From Roseibium marinum (GTDB taxonomy: Bacteria; Pseudomonadota; Alphaproteobacteria; Rhizobiales; Stappiaceae), in the NCBI RefSeq assembly GCF_002906165.1, contig NZ_PPCN01000011.1:62001-126000 (forward strand): DNA of 64,000 bases, in the 5' to 3' direction. Below are positions 8,276-17,732 of this stretch, piece by piece (within the stretch, counting starts at the first letter, position 1; each line of letters starts with the position of its first letter). The translations under genes and the position numbers were made by a program. The notes beneath the pieces were generated by a model. It was given only the letters and a program-made list of their open reading frames with translations. It made no database searches and was not told the origin of the DNA.

Positions 8276-9004
8276 ATGGAAAAAGACTTCGAAGGCCGGA
8301 TCGCTCTGGTGACCGGCGCCTCCCGCGGCATTGGCTATCAGGTCGCCAAACAGCTTGGTGCGCGTGGTGCCCATGTTATCGCCCTCGCGCGCACGGTCGG
8401 CGGTCTGGAAGACCTGGACGACGACATCAAGGCCGCCGGAGGCCAGACAACGCTGGTGCCGGTCGACCTGACCGATTTCGACGCGCTCGACCGGCTGGGC
8501 GCGGCGATTTTCGAGCGCTGGAAAAAGCTCGACATCCTCGTCGGCAATGCCGGAATGCTGGGCGTCCTGTCGCCGCTTGGCCATATCGGTCCGAAGGACT
8601 TCGAAAAGGTCATGGCGGTGAATGTGACCGCGAACTGGCGGCTCATCCGCTCGCTGGACCCGCTGCTGCGCCAGTCGGATGCCGGCAGAGCGTTGTTCCT
8701 GACCTCCGTGCAGGCACAGACCTGCACGGCGTTCTGGGGCCTGCAGGCCACCAGCAAGGCGGCGGTCGAAGCGATGGCCAGGACCTGGGCCAATGAAAGC
8801 CGGCAGACCTCCATGAAAATCAATCTGATGGATCCCGGCCCGACCCGCACCGGTCTGCGCGCCAAGGCCATGCCGGGCGAGATTCCCGAAAACCTTGCAA
8901 CGCCCGCAGTCGTCGCCAACGACCTCCTGGAACTGCTGAGACCCGATGTGCTGGAAACGGGCCGGCTCTTCGACCGGGTCAGCCGTGAGTGGGTTCAACG
9001 CTGA
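8276..9004 (+). CDS. SDR family protein lacking the catalytic Tyr
   Basis: A 242-residue short-chain dehydrogenase/reductase fold protein, downstream of purF as in many rhizobial genomes. The dinucleotide-binding motif TGASRGIG is intact near residue 14 and NAG is present (VGNAGML). At the active site the family spacing Ser-x12-Tyr-x3-Lys is kept, but Tyr is replaced by Gln: the segment reads LTSVQAQTCTAFWGLQATSK, with codon CAG at the Tyr position. So it may bind NAD(P) without normal SDR catalysis (inference). An SDR is certain; the substrate is unknown. Its start lies at the end of a dispersed repeat and no clear ribosome-binding site is seen. Confidence 0.88.
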   Translation: MEKDFEGRIALVTGASRGIGYQVAKQLGARGAHVIALARTVGGLEDLDDDIKAAGGQTTLVPVDLTDFDALDRLGAAIFERWKKLDILVGNAGMLGVLSPLGHIGPKDFEKVMAVNVTANWRLIRSLDPLLRQSDAGRALFLTSVQAQTCTAFWGLQATSKAAVEAMARTWANESRQTSMKINLMDPGPTRTGLRAKAMPGEIPENLATPAVVANDLLELLRPDVLETGRLFDRVSREWVQR

Positions 9005-9075
9005 GGTCCGCCTTCCCCTCTCACGGTTTGCCAAGCCGGTGGTAACGGATAGTGCTGAATTCGGAGCATTCGTGA

Positions 9076-9690
9076 ATGCACAGCGACATCAAAGCGATCG
9101 CCTGGGACTTTGACGGGGTGCTCAACCGCAACATCGTCAACGGCCGGTTCGTGTGGGCCGACAATCTTGAAGCGGATCTGGGCATCCCGGTCGAGGCGTT
9201 CCAGAAAGGTATTTTCGACGCGCAGTTCGCCCACGTGATTTCCGGCAAGCGGGATCTGAAAACCCATGTGCAAGACTGGCTTGACCAGAGTGGTCACGCA
9301 ATCGACGCGTCCATGCTTCTGGACTACTGGTTCGCCAAGGACGACCTGAAAGATCCATACACGTTGGGGCTACTCGGGCAACTGGCTGAACGGAACATTG
9401 CGCAGGTGATCGCAACGAACAACGAAACCCGGCGCACGGCCTATATTGAGGAGCAGGCGGGGTTCGGGAAGCAGGTCAGCCACATTTTCTCGTCCGGACG
9501 CATCGGTCATGCCAAGCCCGACGCGGCTTTTTTCCGGCACGTTGCCGGGACAATAGGCTTTGCCCCCCATGAGATTCTGCTGATCGACGACAGTGCCACG
9601 AATATCAAATCAGCCGGCGCGCTCGGCTGGAAGGGCTATCATTTCACCGAAGATAACCGCGCTGAGCTTGCTTCCTTTCTCGGACTTTGA
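9076..9690 (+). CDS. HAD family hydrolase
   Basis: A 204-residue haloacid-dehalogenase-like phosphatase. Motif I is AWDFDGVLN with the nucleophile Asp11 and Asp13; motif III Lys is in GHAKPDAAFF; motif IV is LLIDDSATNIKSA. A helical cap lies between motif I and residue 90. Such proteins hydrolyse small phosphate monoesters; the substrate cannot be told from sequence. It lies 71 bases after the SDR on the same strand. Confidence 0.9.
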   Translation: MHSDIKAIAWDFDGVLNRNIVNGRFVWADNLEADLGIPVEAFQKGIFDAQFAHVISGKRDLKTHVQDWLDQSGHAIDASMLLDYWFAKDDLKDPYTLGLLGQLAERNIAQVIATNNETRRTAYIEEQAGFGKQVSHIFSSGRIGHAKPDAAFFRHVAGTIGFAPHEILLIDDSATNIKSAGALGWKGYHFTEDNRAELASFLGL

Positions 9691-9736
9691 AAGCATGCTT
9701 CCAAGGCTTCCCGGTATTCTGGAAAAGGAGCTTTCC

Positions 9737-10108
9737 ATGCAGCTCGGTGCGTTTTCAATCAGTCTTGCGGTCAAGGATCTTCAGAAATCAAAAGCCTTTT
9801 ACGAAGGGCTCGGCTTTTCCGATATTGGCATATCCAATGCGGATAACTGGACCGTCCTCAAGAACGGCGACACGATTATCGGATTGTTTCAGGGCATGTT
9901 CGAAAACAACATCCTGACCTTCAATCCCGGATGGGATCAGGACGGACAGACCCTCAAGGATTTTCAGGACGTGCGGGAAATCCAGAAAGACCTGAAAGCC
10001 AAAGGCTACAGCTTCGTCTCGGAGGCGGATGAGACAGGCAGCGGCCGCGCCAGTTTCATGCTGGTCGACCCGGATGGAAACCCGGTCCTGGTCGATCAGC
10101 ACGTCTGA
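9737..10108 (+). CDS. VOC (glyoxalase-like) superfamily protein
   Basis: A 123-residue protein with one vicinal-oxygen-chelate domain: FSISLAVKDLQKSKAFYEGL at the start, a central FNPGWDQ, and ASFMLVDPDGNPVLVDQHV at the end. It resembles the many small glyoxalase/bleomycin-resistance-fold proteins of unknown substrate. ATG 9737 is preceded by AAAAGGAG, which decides the start over an open frame that extends back into the HAD gene. Metal ligands cannot be assigned with certainty. Confidence 0.88.
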   Translation: MQLGAFSISLAVKDLQKSKAFYEGLGFSDIGISNADNWTVLKNGDTIIGLFQGMFENNILTFNPGWDQDGQTLKDFQDVREIQKDLKAKGYSFVSEADETGSGRASFMLVDPDGNPVLVDQHV

Positions 10109-10131
10109 ACCTGGAACAGCCGATTTGCCGG

Positions 10132-10929
10132 TCAGGCGGCCTCGAACGGGGCGAAGGAACTTTCGGCGATTTCCTTCAGGTCACTGAAGACGCCGGGAGC
10201 GCCGACAACCACCCGTGCACCGTGATGGAGGGATTGATTGATATCCTGTTCCATCACTTGGCCGCCGGCCTCGCTGGTGATCAGCATGCCGGCAAGGCAG
10301 TCCCAGGCGTTCATGTGGGATTCCACATAACCGATGAGACGGCCCGAGGCAGCGTAGGCGAGCATCAGGCCGCCGGAGGCATTGCGGAAGAAGACGCCGC
10401 CCTTGGACACCAGCGCACCGACGACGTTCACCGCGTCTGTGACTGCCGTGCGGCCATTGAACCCGACGCCCACGGAACCGTTGGAAAGGCTTTTGCTGTC
10501 AGACGCCTTGATCGGCTTGCCGTTGAGAAAGGCACCGTGACCTGCCGCCGCCTTGAAGGTTTCGTTGGATACCGGATCGTGAATGACGCCGACGATCACC
10601 TTCCCCTGGTGCACGCAGGCGATGATCACGCACCACTGCGGGATGCCGGCGACGAAATTCGCCGTTCCGTCGATGGGGTCGGTCACCCAGGTAAAACCCG
10701 AGGTGCCTTCCTCCATGCCATGCTCCTCACCCAGAATACCGTCTTGCGGATAAACCTTGCCGATTTCGTCGCGAATGAGCGTTTCCACATTCCGGTCGGC
10801 TTCGGAGACGAGGTCCTGATGGCCTTTTTGGGTCACCGTCAGGGTATCCAGCTTGCGGAAATATTCCATTCCAAGGTCACCCGCCTTGCGGGCCAGGTTT
10901 TCGGCGAAATCAAGCCGTTCCAGTGACAT
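10132..10929 (-). CDS. Inositol monophosphatase family protein
   Basis: A 265-residue Mg-dependent phosphatase of the IMPase/SuhB/CysQ superfamily. Metal-binding motifs are GEEHG (about residue 70), WVTDPIDGTANF (about 85) and WDCLAGMLI near the C-terminus. Candidates include inositol monophosphatase and related sugar phosphatases; sequence alone does not decide. The start ATG 10929 follows AAGGAGTTCTTTTG. It is convergent with the VOC gene (23-base gap) and downstream of der. Confidence 0.92.
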   Translation of the reverse strand: MSLERLDFAENLARKAGDLGMEYFRKLDTLTVTQKGHQDLVSEADRNVETLIRDEIGKVYPQDGILGEEHGMEEGTSGFTWVTDPIDGTANFVAGIPQWCVIIACVHQGKVIVGVIHDPVSNETFKAAAGHGAFLNGKPIKASDSKSLSNGSVGVGFNGRTAVTDAVNVVGALVSKGGVFFRNASGGLMLAYAASGRLIGYVESHMNAWDCLAGMLITSEAGGQVMEQDINQSLHHGARVVVGAPGVFSDLKEIAESSFAPFEAA

Positions 10930-11024
10930 CAAAAGAACTCCTTCAAAGAGATTTACCGGAGGAAAAGCTGTTCAAGGCCAATCGAACAGCTTTCGCATGA
11001 AAGTTTGCAGCGAGGGGCGCCCTG

Positions 11025-12452
11025 CTATTGGATTTTCCGCTTTTTCTTGGTCGCGTAAGGGTTTTCCCCTTTGCGGTAGGACAGGCGGATTGGCGTGCCG
11101 TGAATATTGAAGGTGGCCCTCAAGGTGTTCACCAGATAGCGGGTGTAGCTCTCCGGCAGCTGTTCCGGCCGGGAACAGAAGACCACGAAATGCGGCGGAC
11201 GGGTTTTCGCCTGGGTCATGTACCGCAGGCGCACGCGCCGTCCGGCGACGGCCGGCGGCGGATGGTTGACCGTCACCCGCTCAAGCCAGCGGTTCAGCTT
11301 TGAGGTGGAAACGCGCGAGTTCCAGGCCTCATAAGCCGTGAAGACGCTTTCGACCAGCTTGTCGATGCCCTGGCCCTGAAGACCGGACAGGGTCGCGATC
11401 TGCACGCCGCGGATCTGGTTGAAATAGCGCTCGTTGGCATCGCGGATCTTCTTCCAGGCCGCTTCCCGGTCCTCGACCAGGTCCCATTTGTTGATCGCGA
11501 TCACCAGGGCCCGGCCCTCGCGCGCAACGAGATCGATGATCTGAAGATCCTGCTTTTCGAAGGACATGGTGGCGTCCAGCGTCACGATCACCACTTCGGC
11601 GAACTTGATCGCCCGAAGGGCGTCGGCGACCGAGAGCTTCTCCAGCTTTTCCTGCACGCGCGCCTTGCGGCGGATGCCCGCCGTGTCGAACAGCTTGATG
11701 TGCCGTTCGCGCCAGGTCCAGTCGACGGAAATGGAATCGCGCGTGATGCCCGCTTCGGGGCCGGTCAGCATGCGTTCCTCGCCGAGCATCTTGTTGATCA
11801 GCGTGGATTTACCGGCATTCGGGCGGCCGACAATCGCAACCCGCAGCGGCCGGTCATGGGTGCCGACGGGATCCTCCTCGCCGACAATCTCGCCATCCTC
11901 GTCGACATCGACATTGGTTATGGCTTCTTCGCGCCTGGCCTCTTCCTCGTCGGTAATCCGGTCGACATGCGGTTTCAGCGCTTCGTAGAGATCCGCGAGG
12001 CCCTCGCCATGTTCAGCGGAAATGGCAATCGGTTCACCGAGGCCGAGCGAATAGGATTCATACAGGCCGCTCTGGCCCGCCCGGCCTTCCGCCTTGTTGG
12101 CAAGCAGGATCACCGGGCGCGTCGTCTTGCGCGCGACATCGGCGAAATGGGCGTCCAGCGGCGTGACGCCGGCGCGCGCATCGATAACGAAAAGAACCGC
12201 ATCCGCCGTCTCGATGGCTTCTTCCGTCTGGCGGCGCATGCGCCCAGCCAGCGTGCTCATATCCGCGTCCTCAAGACCCGCGGTGTCGATGATGGTGAAG
12301 CGCAGGTCGCCCAGACGGGCGTCGCCCGGCCGCCTGTCGCGGGTGACGCCGGGTGTGTCGTCCACAAGGGCCAGCCGCTTGCCGACCAGTCGATTGAACA
12401 ACGTGGACTTGCCGACATTCGGCCGTCCGATAATGGCGACTGTAGCGCCCAC
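11025..12452 (-). CDS. der: Ribosome biogenesis GTPase Der (EngA)
   Basis: Der has two tandem GTPase domains and a C-terminal KH-like domain and is needed for 50S assembly. The 475-residue product has G1 [11 protein letters not shown] at its start and a second [11 protein letters not shown] near residue 208, [15 protein letters not shown] for G3, and NKAEG and NKWDL for G4. It ends with basic [15 protein letters not shown]. The GTG start at 12452 has CAGGAG upstream. It lies downstream of the BamB-like gene, the same neighbourhood as in gammaproteobacteria. Confidence 0.97.
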   Translation of the reverse strand: MGATVAIIGRPNVGKSTLFNRLVGKRLALVDDTPGVTRDRRPGDARLGDLRFTIIDTAGLEDADMSTLAGRMRRQTEEAIETADAVLFVIDARAGVTPLDAHFADVARKTTRPVILLANKAEGRAGQSGLYESYSLGLGEPIAISAEHGEGLADLYEALKPHVDRITDEEEARREEAITNVDVDEDGEIVGEEDPVGTHDRPLRVAIVGRPNAGKSTLINKMLGEERMLTGPEAGITRDSISVDWTWRERHIKLFDTAGIRRKARVQEKLEKLSVADALRAIKFAEVVIVTLDATMSFEKQDLQIIDLVAREGRALVIAINKWDLVEDREAAWKKIRDANERYFNQIRGVQIATLSGLQGQGIDKLVESVFTAYEAWNSRVSTSKLNRWLERVTVNHPPPAVAGRRVRLRYMTQAKTRPPHFVVFCSRPEQLPESYTRYLVNTLRATFNIHGTPIRLSYRKGENPYATKKKRKIQ

Positions 12453-12496
12453 AGCAATTACTCCTGATGGCGGACCTCCTGAAGGGCCCGGCCTAA

Positions 12497-12597
12497 GATC
12501 AGCCTGCTCTCATGCGGAACCGCAGGAAAGCAGGAAAGCTGATCGATTTTAAAGTGTCAGAGCGACTTGTTCGCGTTCATGCGAACGCGCGTGCTCC
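12497..12597 (+). repeat. Intergenic two-module repeat, copy 3
   Basis: Between der and the BamB-like gene. Module A is bounded by GATCAGC (12497-12503) and GCTGATC (12538-12544). It is followed by GATTTTAAAGTGTCAGAGC and the palindrome GCGTTCATGCGAACGC, then GTGCTCC. Same order as copy 5. Confidence 0.7.
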
Positions 12598-12602
12598 AAA
12601 AG

Positions 12603-13955
12603 CTAATTGAACCCGGCGACACCGTCATCGCCGGTCAGCACGACCACACGGCCTCCCGCCGCGATCGGCGTCACGTACACATCCGTATTGGTGCGCTGTG
12701 TCAACATGATCTTGCCGGAGGCCGCGTCCACGAGAGCAACCTGCCCGTCGCTGGAAAACGCCACAAGGGACCCGTTGGCCAGAATGGGGCCTGCCCAGTT
12801 GCGGCGGCGTTTCTTCTTTTCCGGGCGCGGCAGTGCGGTTGCCCAAAGAGTTTCCCCGGACTTCAGGCTGAGCGCCACCATCCGGTCGTCGAGATCCACC
12901 ATGAACAGCGCGCTTCCCGACACGACGGGCGTGTGAACACTGCCAAGATCCTGTTCCCACTTGCGCTGTCCGCCGCGGACGTCCACGGCGACGGTACGGC
13001 CCGCGACCCCGGTCGCGTAAACCGTGTTCCCCGAGACCACCGGGCTTGCCGAAACATCCGCCAGGCCCGAGAGGGCCAGCGTGCGGAAGCCGCGCGAAAC
13101 CCCGTCCACCCATGCCGGCTCACCGGACTTGATGTTGATCGCCATGATTTCACCCGAGGAGAACGGCACGATCACGCTGTTTCCCGAAATGGCTGGATTG
13201 GCGGCGGAGAGAAGACCCGCGGTTTCCTCTATACCGGCATAGGTCCAGGCAAGGCTGCCATCGGACTGGGAGAGTGCGTAGACCTCGTTGGATTGCGAGA
13301 CCACGAACACATGGCCGGCTCCTGCCACAGGCGCACCGCGCGCCGGCGTATCCAGTTCGACCTTCCAGATCACGCGGCCGGACCCCGCTTCGAGCGCGGC
13401 AAGCTGCCTGTAGCTGGTGGCGGCATAGACCACACCGCCCTCGACGGCCACGCCGCCGCCTGGTCCAATGTCACGTTCGCCTTCCGGGCGCAGGTTCTGC
13501 GTCCACTGGCGCGCGCCACCCGTCGACAGGGCAACCACTTCGCCGTTCGGCTTGTAGATGTAGATCCGGCTGCCGTCGCTGACGGGACGGGCCGAAATCC
13601 TCAGCGCCGAGGAGGTGATGCCGCGCCCCGAGGATCCGACCTGCGCGCGCCAGGCCCTGTTGCCGGAAACGGAAACGGCCACATTGCCCGGATCGTTGGT
13701 TAATCCTCCGCCGGCGGTGGTCCAGCTTTGCCCGCCGGTGGCGGGGCCGATCGATGCCGACTGGCCGAGCGCCTGTGCGACGGGATCCGCCCCGTCGAAA
13801 ACCGGTTCGCGTTCGCCCGGCAGGATCTTTTCACGGCCGAAGGGATTCACGCTATCGGCGAATTCGCCCACCGAACCGCATCCGGTCAGGGCCAGAGACA
13901 AAGCCAGTACACCCAACAAGCCACGCCGGCTGGAAGAAACGGTCGCAAAAATCAC
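12603..13955 (-). CDS. bamB: BamB-like PQQ-repeat outer-membrane lipoprotein
   Basis: A 450-residue beta-propeller lipoprotein. The signal ends in a lipobox (LALTGC, Cys26). PQQ-type blades repeat along the chain (GGVVYAATSYRQLAALEAGSG, then GHVFVVSQSNEVYALSQSDG, and others). BamB is part of the BAM complex that inserts outer-membrane proteins; this one sits between a YfgM-like protein and Der, matching BamB synteny. The start is GTG directly after the stop of the upstream gene (TAGGTG), so translation is probably coupled. Identity as BamB rests on fold and neighbourhood. Confidence 0.88.
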   Translation of the reverse strand: MIFATVSSSRRGLLGVLALSLALTGCGSVGEFADSVNPFGREKILPGEREPVFDGADPVAQALGQSASIGPATGGQSWTTAGGGLTNDPGNVAVSVSGNRAWRAQVGSSGRGITSSALRISARPVSDGSRIYIYKPNGEVVALSTGGARQWTQNLRPEGERDIGPGGGVAVEGGVVYAATSYRQLAALEAGSGRVIWKVELDTPARGAPVAGAGHVFVVSQSNEVYALSQSDGSLAWTYAGIEETAGLLSAANPAISGNSVIVPFSSGEIMAINIKSGEPAWVDGVSRGFRTLALSGLADVSASPVVSGNTVYATGVAGRTVAVDVRGGQRKWEQDLGSVHTPVVSGSALFMVDLDDRMVALSLKSGETLWATALPRPEKKKRRRNWAGPILANGSLVAFSSDGQVALVDAASGKIMLTQRTNTDVYVTPIAAGGRVVVLTGDDGVAGFN

Positions 13956-14636
13956 CTAGTTGTTTCCTTCACTATCCGCTTTCACGTCGCCGTTCTTGGC
14001 GCGGATGACATCGGCCAGAAGCGCCACGCGGCGGCCAAGATCAGCCGGGGTTTCCGGATCTTCCTGAAGCGCTGTTATCCATTGGCGAGCGGTTTCGATA
14101 TCACCGTTTTTCCAGGCGCTTAGAGCAAGAAGTTCACGTGCTGCCGCACGAAACGGCCCGGTATCTCCGGTCAGTCTTTCCACCCGGTCGGCGACGCTGG
14201 CGTAATCCTGCATATCGACCACCAGATATCCGGCCCGTAAAGCCGCGACATCCCTCAGGGCATCCGTCAGGCCGCTTTCCGCGGACAGGGCATCGAATTC
14301 GGCAAGCGCCTCCTCCGTCTGCCCGGCATTCGCCAGATCCGTTGCCTCACGGAACCTCGCCAGAGCGGGATAACCGCCAATGGCCGAATCGAGCTCGCCA
14401 TAAAGCGCGGCTGCTGCCTCGAAATTCCCGGCTTCGGACATCTGCACGGCTTCAAAGAATTTGTCACCGGCCGTCTGGGACTGATTTTCCTGCCAATAGA
14501 GCCAGCTGCGATAGCCACCCGTGCCGACCACGATCAGGACCGCAACACCGATTATCCACCAGCCGAACCGGTCCCAAAGCCGACGGTACTTTTCCTGGCG
14601 GATGTCTTCATCGACTTCACGAAATATATCGGACAT
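13956..14636 (-). CDS. YfgM-like membrane-anchored TPR protein
   Basis: A 226-residue protein with an N-terminal cytoplasmic segment (MSDIFREVDEDIRQEKYRRL), one transmembrane helix at about residues 25-45 (WWIIGVAVLIVVGTGGY), and a periplasmic region of TPR-like helices. This matches the YfgM / tetratricopeptide-like family that associates with SecYEG and periplasmic chaperones. It is the first gene of a minus-strand set followed directly by bamB and then der. The family is clear; its precise role here is inferred. Confidence 0.85.
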   Translation of the reverse strand: MSDIFREVDEDIRQEKYRRLWDRFGWWIIGVAVLIVVGTGGYRSWLYWQENQSQTAGDKFFEAVQMSEAGNFEAAAALYGELDSAIGGYPALARFREATDLANAGQTEEALAEFDALSAESGLTDALRDVAALRAGYLVVDMQDYASVADRVERLTGDTGPFRAAARELLALSAWKNGDIETARQWITALQEDPETPADLGRRVALLADVIRAKNGDVKADSEGNN

Positions 14637-14835
14637 GCGTGTCTTTTTCCTGCATTCACTCTGTCTGTCCGGCAGGCTGGCCGGACCGCGCCCCTGTTTG
14701 AGTGGCGCACATTATCCATTTGATCCCTTTCGGGCAATTCCCTGAACGGGCTTAACCTGCATTTCGTGGCGCAAGTGGGGCAACGCCTGCCGAAAAGGCC
14801 CGATCTGTCGGAAATTCCGCCGCCGTGGCCCCTGT

Positions 14836-15417
14836 TCAGGTCACGGATACGCCGATCAGCAGCGCGTGCAGTTTCCAGACGAACAAGCCATAAAGAGCGA
14901 TCCCGGCCAGAATCACGCCGACATCGGACCACTTTCCGGGGTCACCCGAAACAAAGTCCGGCAGCCCGGCTCCCGGCCCGCGTCGCTTGACCGATATCCT
15001 GTCAAACACCGCCCAGGCCAGAAAAGAACCGAAAAGCAGGACGGATGCCAGATCCCCGTTGGCGAGCAGATGGGAAAAGGCCCAGAGTTTGACCGCGACC
15101 AGCATCGGATGCTTCAGGGTATTCCTGATCCGGCACGGCACGTAAGCGGTAACGAGAAAGATGAAGACCGGTATCATCAGCAACAGGGTGACATGACGCA
15201 GCCAGACGGGCGGGTCGTATATCAGCGGCGAGCCGTCGAAACGCGCGCTACCGTAGCCGTAGACGATCAGAATGAAGCCGGCCGCCGCAATCAGCGTGAA
15301 GAGGCCCTTGTAGCCGTTTTCACCGAGTTTCGAAATCAATCCGGATCGAAGAAACGGTCTCGCCGGCACCAGGTGCATTCCCAAAAACAAAATCAGTCCC
15401 GCGACCAGTAAAACCAT
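14836..15417 (-). CDS. NnrU family membrane protein
   Basis: A 193-residue integral membrane protein starting MVLLVAGLILFLGMHLVPA, with about six hydrophobic segments and the family motif RNTLKHPMLVAVKLWAFSHL. NnrU was named from denitrifiers, where it sits by nitric oxide reduction genes; many members occur without denitrification genes, as here. Function is unresolved. It resembles the isoprenylcysteine methyltransferase-like membrane fold (established for the family). Confidence 0.87.
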   Translation of the reverse strand: MVLLVAGLILFLGMHLVPARPFLRSGLISKLGENGYKGLFTLIAAAGFILIVYGYGSARFDGSPLIYDPPVWLRHVTLLLMIPVFIFLVTAYVPCRIRNTLKHPMLVAVKLWAFSHLLANGDLASVLLFGSFLAWAVFDRISVKRRGPGAGLPDFVSGDPGKWSDVGVILAGIALYGLFVWKLHALLIGVSVT

Positions 15418-15513
15418 TCCCGCTCTCCCTCAATTCCCCTCAAAGCCACCCAGCCGTTTCGCACCGGACCTGCCCGTTCAACGCAACGAGACAAAGTACA
15501 ACGCAAACCCAGG

Positions 15514-15921
15514 CTAACCGGAGGCGACGCAGCCCTTGCAGGTGCCGCGCAATTCAATCGTCGTTCTTGCCAGGGCGAAACCCTGGCTTTCGGTCCAGTT
15601 TTTCAGCAACCCGACCGCATCGTCCGGCGTGAATTCGCGCACATCGCCGCATTTTTCGCAAATGGCGAAAGCGGCCGAGCCGTGCCCGGTGCAATCCTTG
15701 TGGCTGCAGGCCACAAAAGCATTCAGGCTTTCCAGCCGGTGGACCATTCCGAATTCAACCAGCTTGTCGAGCGCTCTATAGACCTGAAGCGGCGCCCGGA
15801 AGCCATCTTCGCGCAGAAGATCCAAAATGGCATAGGCCGTCAGCGGACCGCCCGCATCGGAAAGGGACCCGAAGACCAGAGCCTGGTTTTTCGTCAGTTC
15901 GCGATGAGCATGTGCACTCAA
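15514..15921 (-). CDS. zur: Zinc uptake regulator Zur (Fur family)
   Basis: A 135-residue Fur-family repressor that senses zinc. The winged-helix region runs from about residue 10 to 75 (LTAYAILDLLREDGF, PLQVYRALDKLVEFGMVHR). Metal-binding Cys pairs are in ICEKCGD and in the C-terminal CKGC. The frame is open far upstream; TTG 15921 is the best start because GAGGAG lies 7 bases upstream and the TTGA overlaps the znuB stop by four bases. It is co-transcribed with znuC and znuB and probably represses that operon. Confidence 0.92.
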   Translation of the reverse strand: MSAHAHRELTKNQALVFGSLSDAGGPLTAYAILDLLREDGFRAPLQVYRALDKLVEFGMVHRLESLNAFVACSHKDCTGHGSAAFAICEKCGDVREFTPDDAVGLLKNWTESQGFALARTTIELRGTCKGCVASG

Positions 15922-16745
15922 GGCCGGTCTCCTCGTGTCTTTGCGCCCATCCTTCTCACGATTAGCCCCCCGGGGACAAGGCTGACCACAAACAACACCA
16001 TGGCCGCCACGACAATCGACGGCCCCGATGGCGTATCGTAGTGCAGGGACGCATAAAGCCCGCCGGCCGCCGATGCGGCCCCGGCCAGCGCCGCGACCAC
16101 CGCCATCTGCTCCGGTGTGGATGAAAGCCGGCGCGCGGCTGCCGCCGGAATGATCAGTAGCGCGGTGATCAGCAGCGCACCGATGATTTTCAGGGAGATG
16201 GCAATCACCACCGCCGTCAGGACCATGAAAACCAGATCCGTCCGGTCCGGCTGCTGGCCCTCCCCGGCCGCCAGATCCGCACTGACCGTCGCCGCGAAGA
16301 GACGCCGCCAGATCAGCGCCAGAACACACAAAACAAGCCCGCCGCCGCCATAGATCATGGCGATGTCCAGTCTAGTCACCGCGAGGATATCGCCGAAGAG
16401 CAATCCCAGAAGATCCACACGGACCCAGGTCATGAAAGCAAGGCACACCAGACCGAGCGCCAGCGCGGAATGCGACAGCAGGCCCAGGAGCGCATCGGAG
16501 GACAGCGTGTCGCTGCGCCGCAGGAAAAGCAGCAGCACGGCCACGAGGACGGAAACACCCGCTACCGCCAGAGTGGTATTGATTTCCAGCAGCAGCGCCA
16601 AGGTGACACCCAAAAGGGCCGCATGCGAGAGCGTGTCACCGAAATAGGCCATCCGGCGCCAGATGATGAAGCAGCCCAGCGGTCCGGCAACCAGCGCAAC
16701 CCCGATTCCGGCAACCAGGGCCCTTGTGAAAAAATCATCCAGCAT
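15918..16745 (-). CDS. znuB: Zinc ABC transporter permease ZnuB
   Basis: A 275-residue ABC-3 family permease with eight or more hydrophobic segments, starting MLDDFFTRALVAGIGVAL and containing the family signature GDTLSHAALLGVTLALLLE. It forms the channel for Zn2+ import. ATG 16745 overlaps the end of znuC by 11 bases; upstream residues in the open frame are znuC in another frame. It ends in TGA overlapping the zur start. Confidence 0.94.
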   Translation of the reverse strand: MLDDFFTRALVAGIGVALVAGPLGCFIIWRRMAYFGDTLSHAALLGVTLALLLEINTTLAVAGVSVLVAVLLLFLRRSDTLSSDALLGLLSHSALALGLVCLAFMTWVRVDLLGLLFGDILAVTRLDIAMIYGGGGLVLCVLALIWRRLFAATVSADLAAGEGQQPDRTDLVFMVLTAVVIAISLKIIGALLITALLIIPAAAARRLSSTPEQMAVVAALAGAASAAGGLYASLHYDTPSGPSIVVAAMVLFVVSLVPGGLIVRRMGAKTRGDRP

Positions 16746-17688
16746 TGCCGAGCTCTTTGCGTTTGCCCGCCTCGTTATGGGCGGCTCCGTCCGTACCATT
16801 TCCATCTACGGCATGCCTATCTGCGGCATGAATGTGTCCATCAACGGTATGGTCGTGATGAGCTCCCGGGCAATCGGAGCACAACGAGCCGTCGGCATGG
16901 CGGACCTTTCCGTCCGGCAGGTGGACATGGTCGTGACGATGTTCATAGACCGCCAGGGCGGTCCCGGCGCGCGCGCCGAAAAGAGCATGGTAACTGTCGT
17001 CCTGGCTCACATCCGAGGGCGTCCCCCGGCAACAGACATGGCCGTTCAGGCAAATGACCTGATCGGCGGCGGCCATGACGACATGAAGATCGTGGGAGAT
17101 CATCAAAATACCACAACCGAGAGAGCCGCGAATTTCGGAAATCAGATCGTAGATCGCGATTTCACCCGCATAATCCACACCCTGCACCGGCTCGTCGAGC
17201 ACGAGGAGATCGGGATTGCGAGCGATGGCCCGCGCCAGCATGACGCGCTGAAGCTCACCGCCCGACAGGGTCCGTATTTCCGATTTCAACAACCTGCCGG
17301 CACCGGTCTGCTCCAGAGCATCCCTGCATTGCGCGTCGGACAGGGGATTGGTCAGGCGCAGGAACCGCTGAACACTCAGCGGCAGGGTCCAGTCTATGGC
17401 GAGCTTCTGCGGAACATAGCCGACCTTGAGCCCCGGCCGCCTCGATGCACGCCCCTCGCTCGGTTTCAGGATGCCGAGCGCCAATTTGGCGGTCGTGGAT
17501 TTTCCGGAGCCGTTCGGGCCGATCAAGGTGACGATTTCACCCGGCGAAACCGTCAGATCGACACCCCGGACCAGCCAGTCCCCACCTTTGCGAATGCCTG
17601 CCTTGTCGAGCCGGACCAGCACAGCCTCCCGCGTGGACGCGGGCATGAGTTCCGGTTTGGATTCTGTCATGAATTCTGCTTGTTTCAT
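16735..17688 (-). CDS. znuC: Zinc ABC transporter ATP-binding protein ZnuC with His-rich tail
   Basis: A 317-residue ATPase for zinc import. Walker A is GPNGSGKST (about residue 58), the Q-loop is VPQK, the signature is LSGGELQRVMLARA (about 142) and Walker B is LLVLDEP. After residue 245 there is a His/Asp-rich tail (YEHRHDHVHLPDGK, HHDHTVDGHIHAADRH), typical of zinc-handling versions and a likely metal store or sensor (inference). Start 17688 or ATG 17670 are both possible. A Zur-box-like palindrome lies 45 bases upstream. The binding protein gene znuA is not adjacent. Confidence 0.94.
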   Translation of the reverse strand: MKQAEFMTESKPELMPASTREAVLVRLDKAGIRKGGDWLVRGVDLTVSPGEIVTLIGPNGSGKSTTAKLALGILKPSEGRASRRPGLKVGYVPQKLAIDWTLPLSVQRFLRLTNPLSDAQCRDALEQTGAGRLLKSEIRTLSGGELQRVMLARAIARNPDLLVLDEPVQGVDYAGEIAIYDLISEIRGSLGCGILMISHDLHVVMAAADQVICLNGHVCCRGTPSDVSQDDSYHALFGARAGTALAVYEHRHDHVHLPDGKVRHADGSLCSDCPGAHHDHTVDGHIHAADRHAVDGNGTDGAAHNEAGKRKELGNAG

Positions 17689-17732
17689 GGTGTTGCGAGC
17701 CTGTTATGCCCGTCCTGCAAAGCGGCTGTTTA

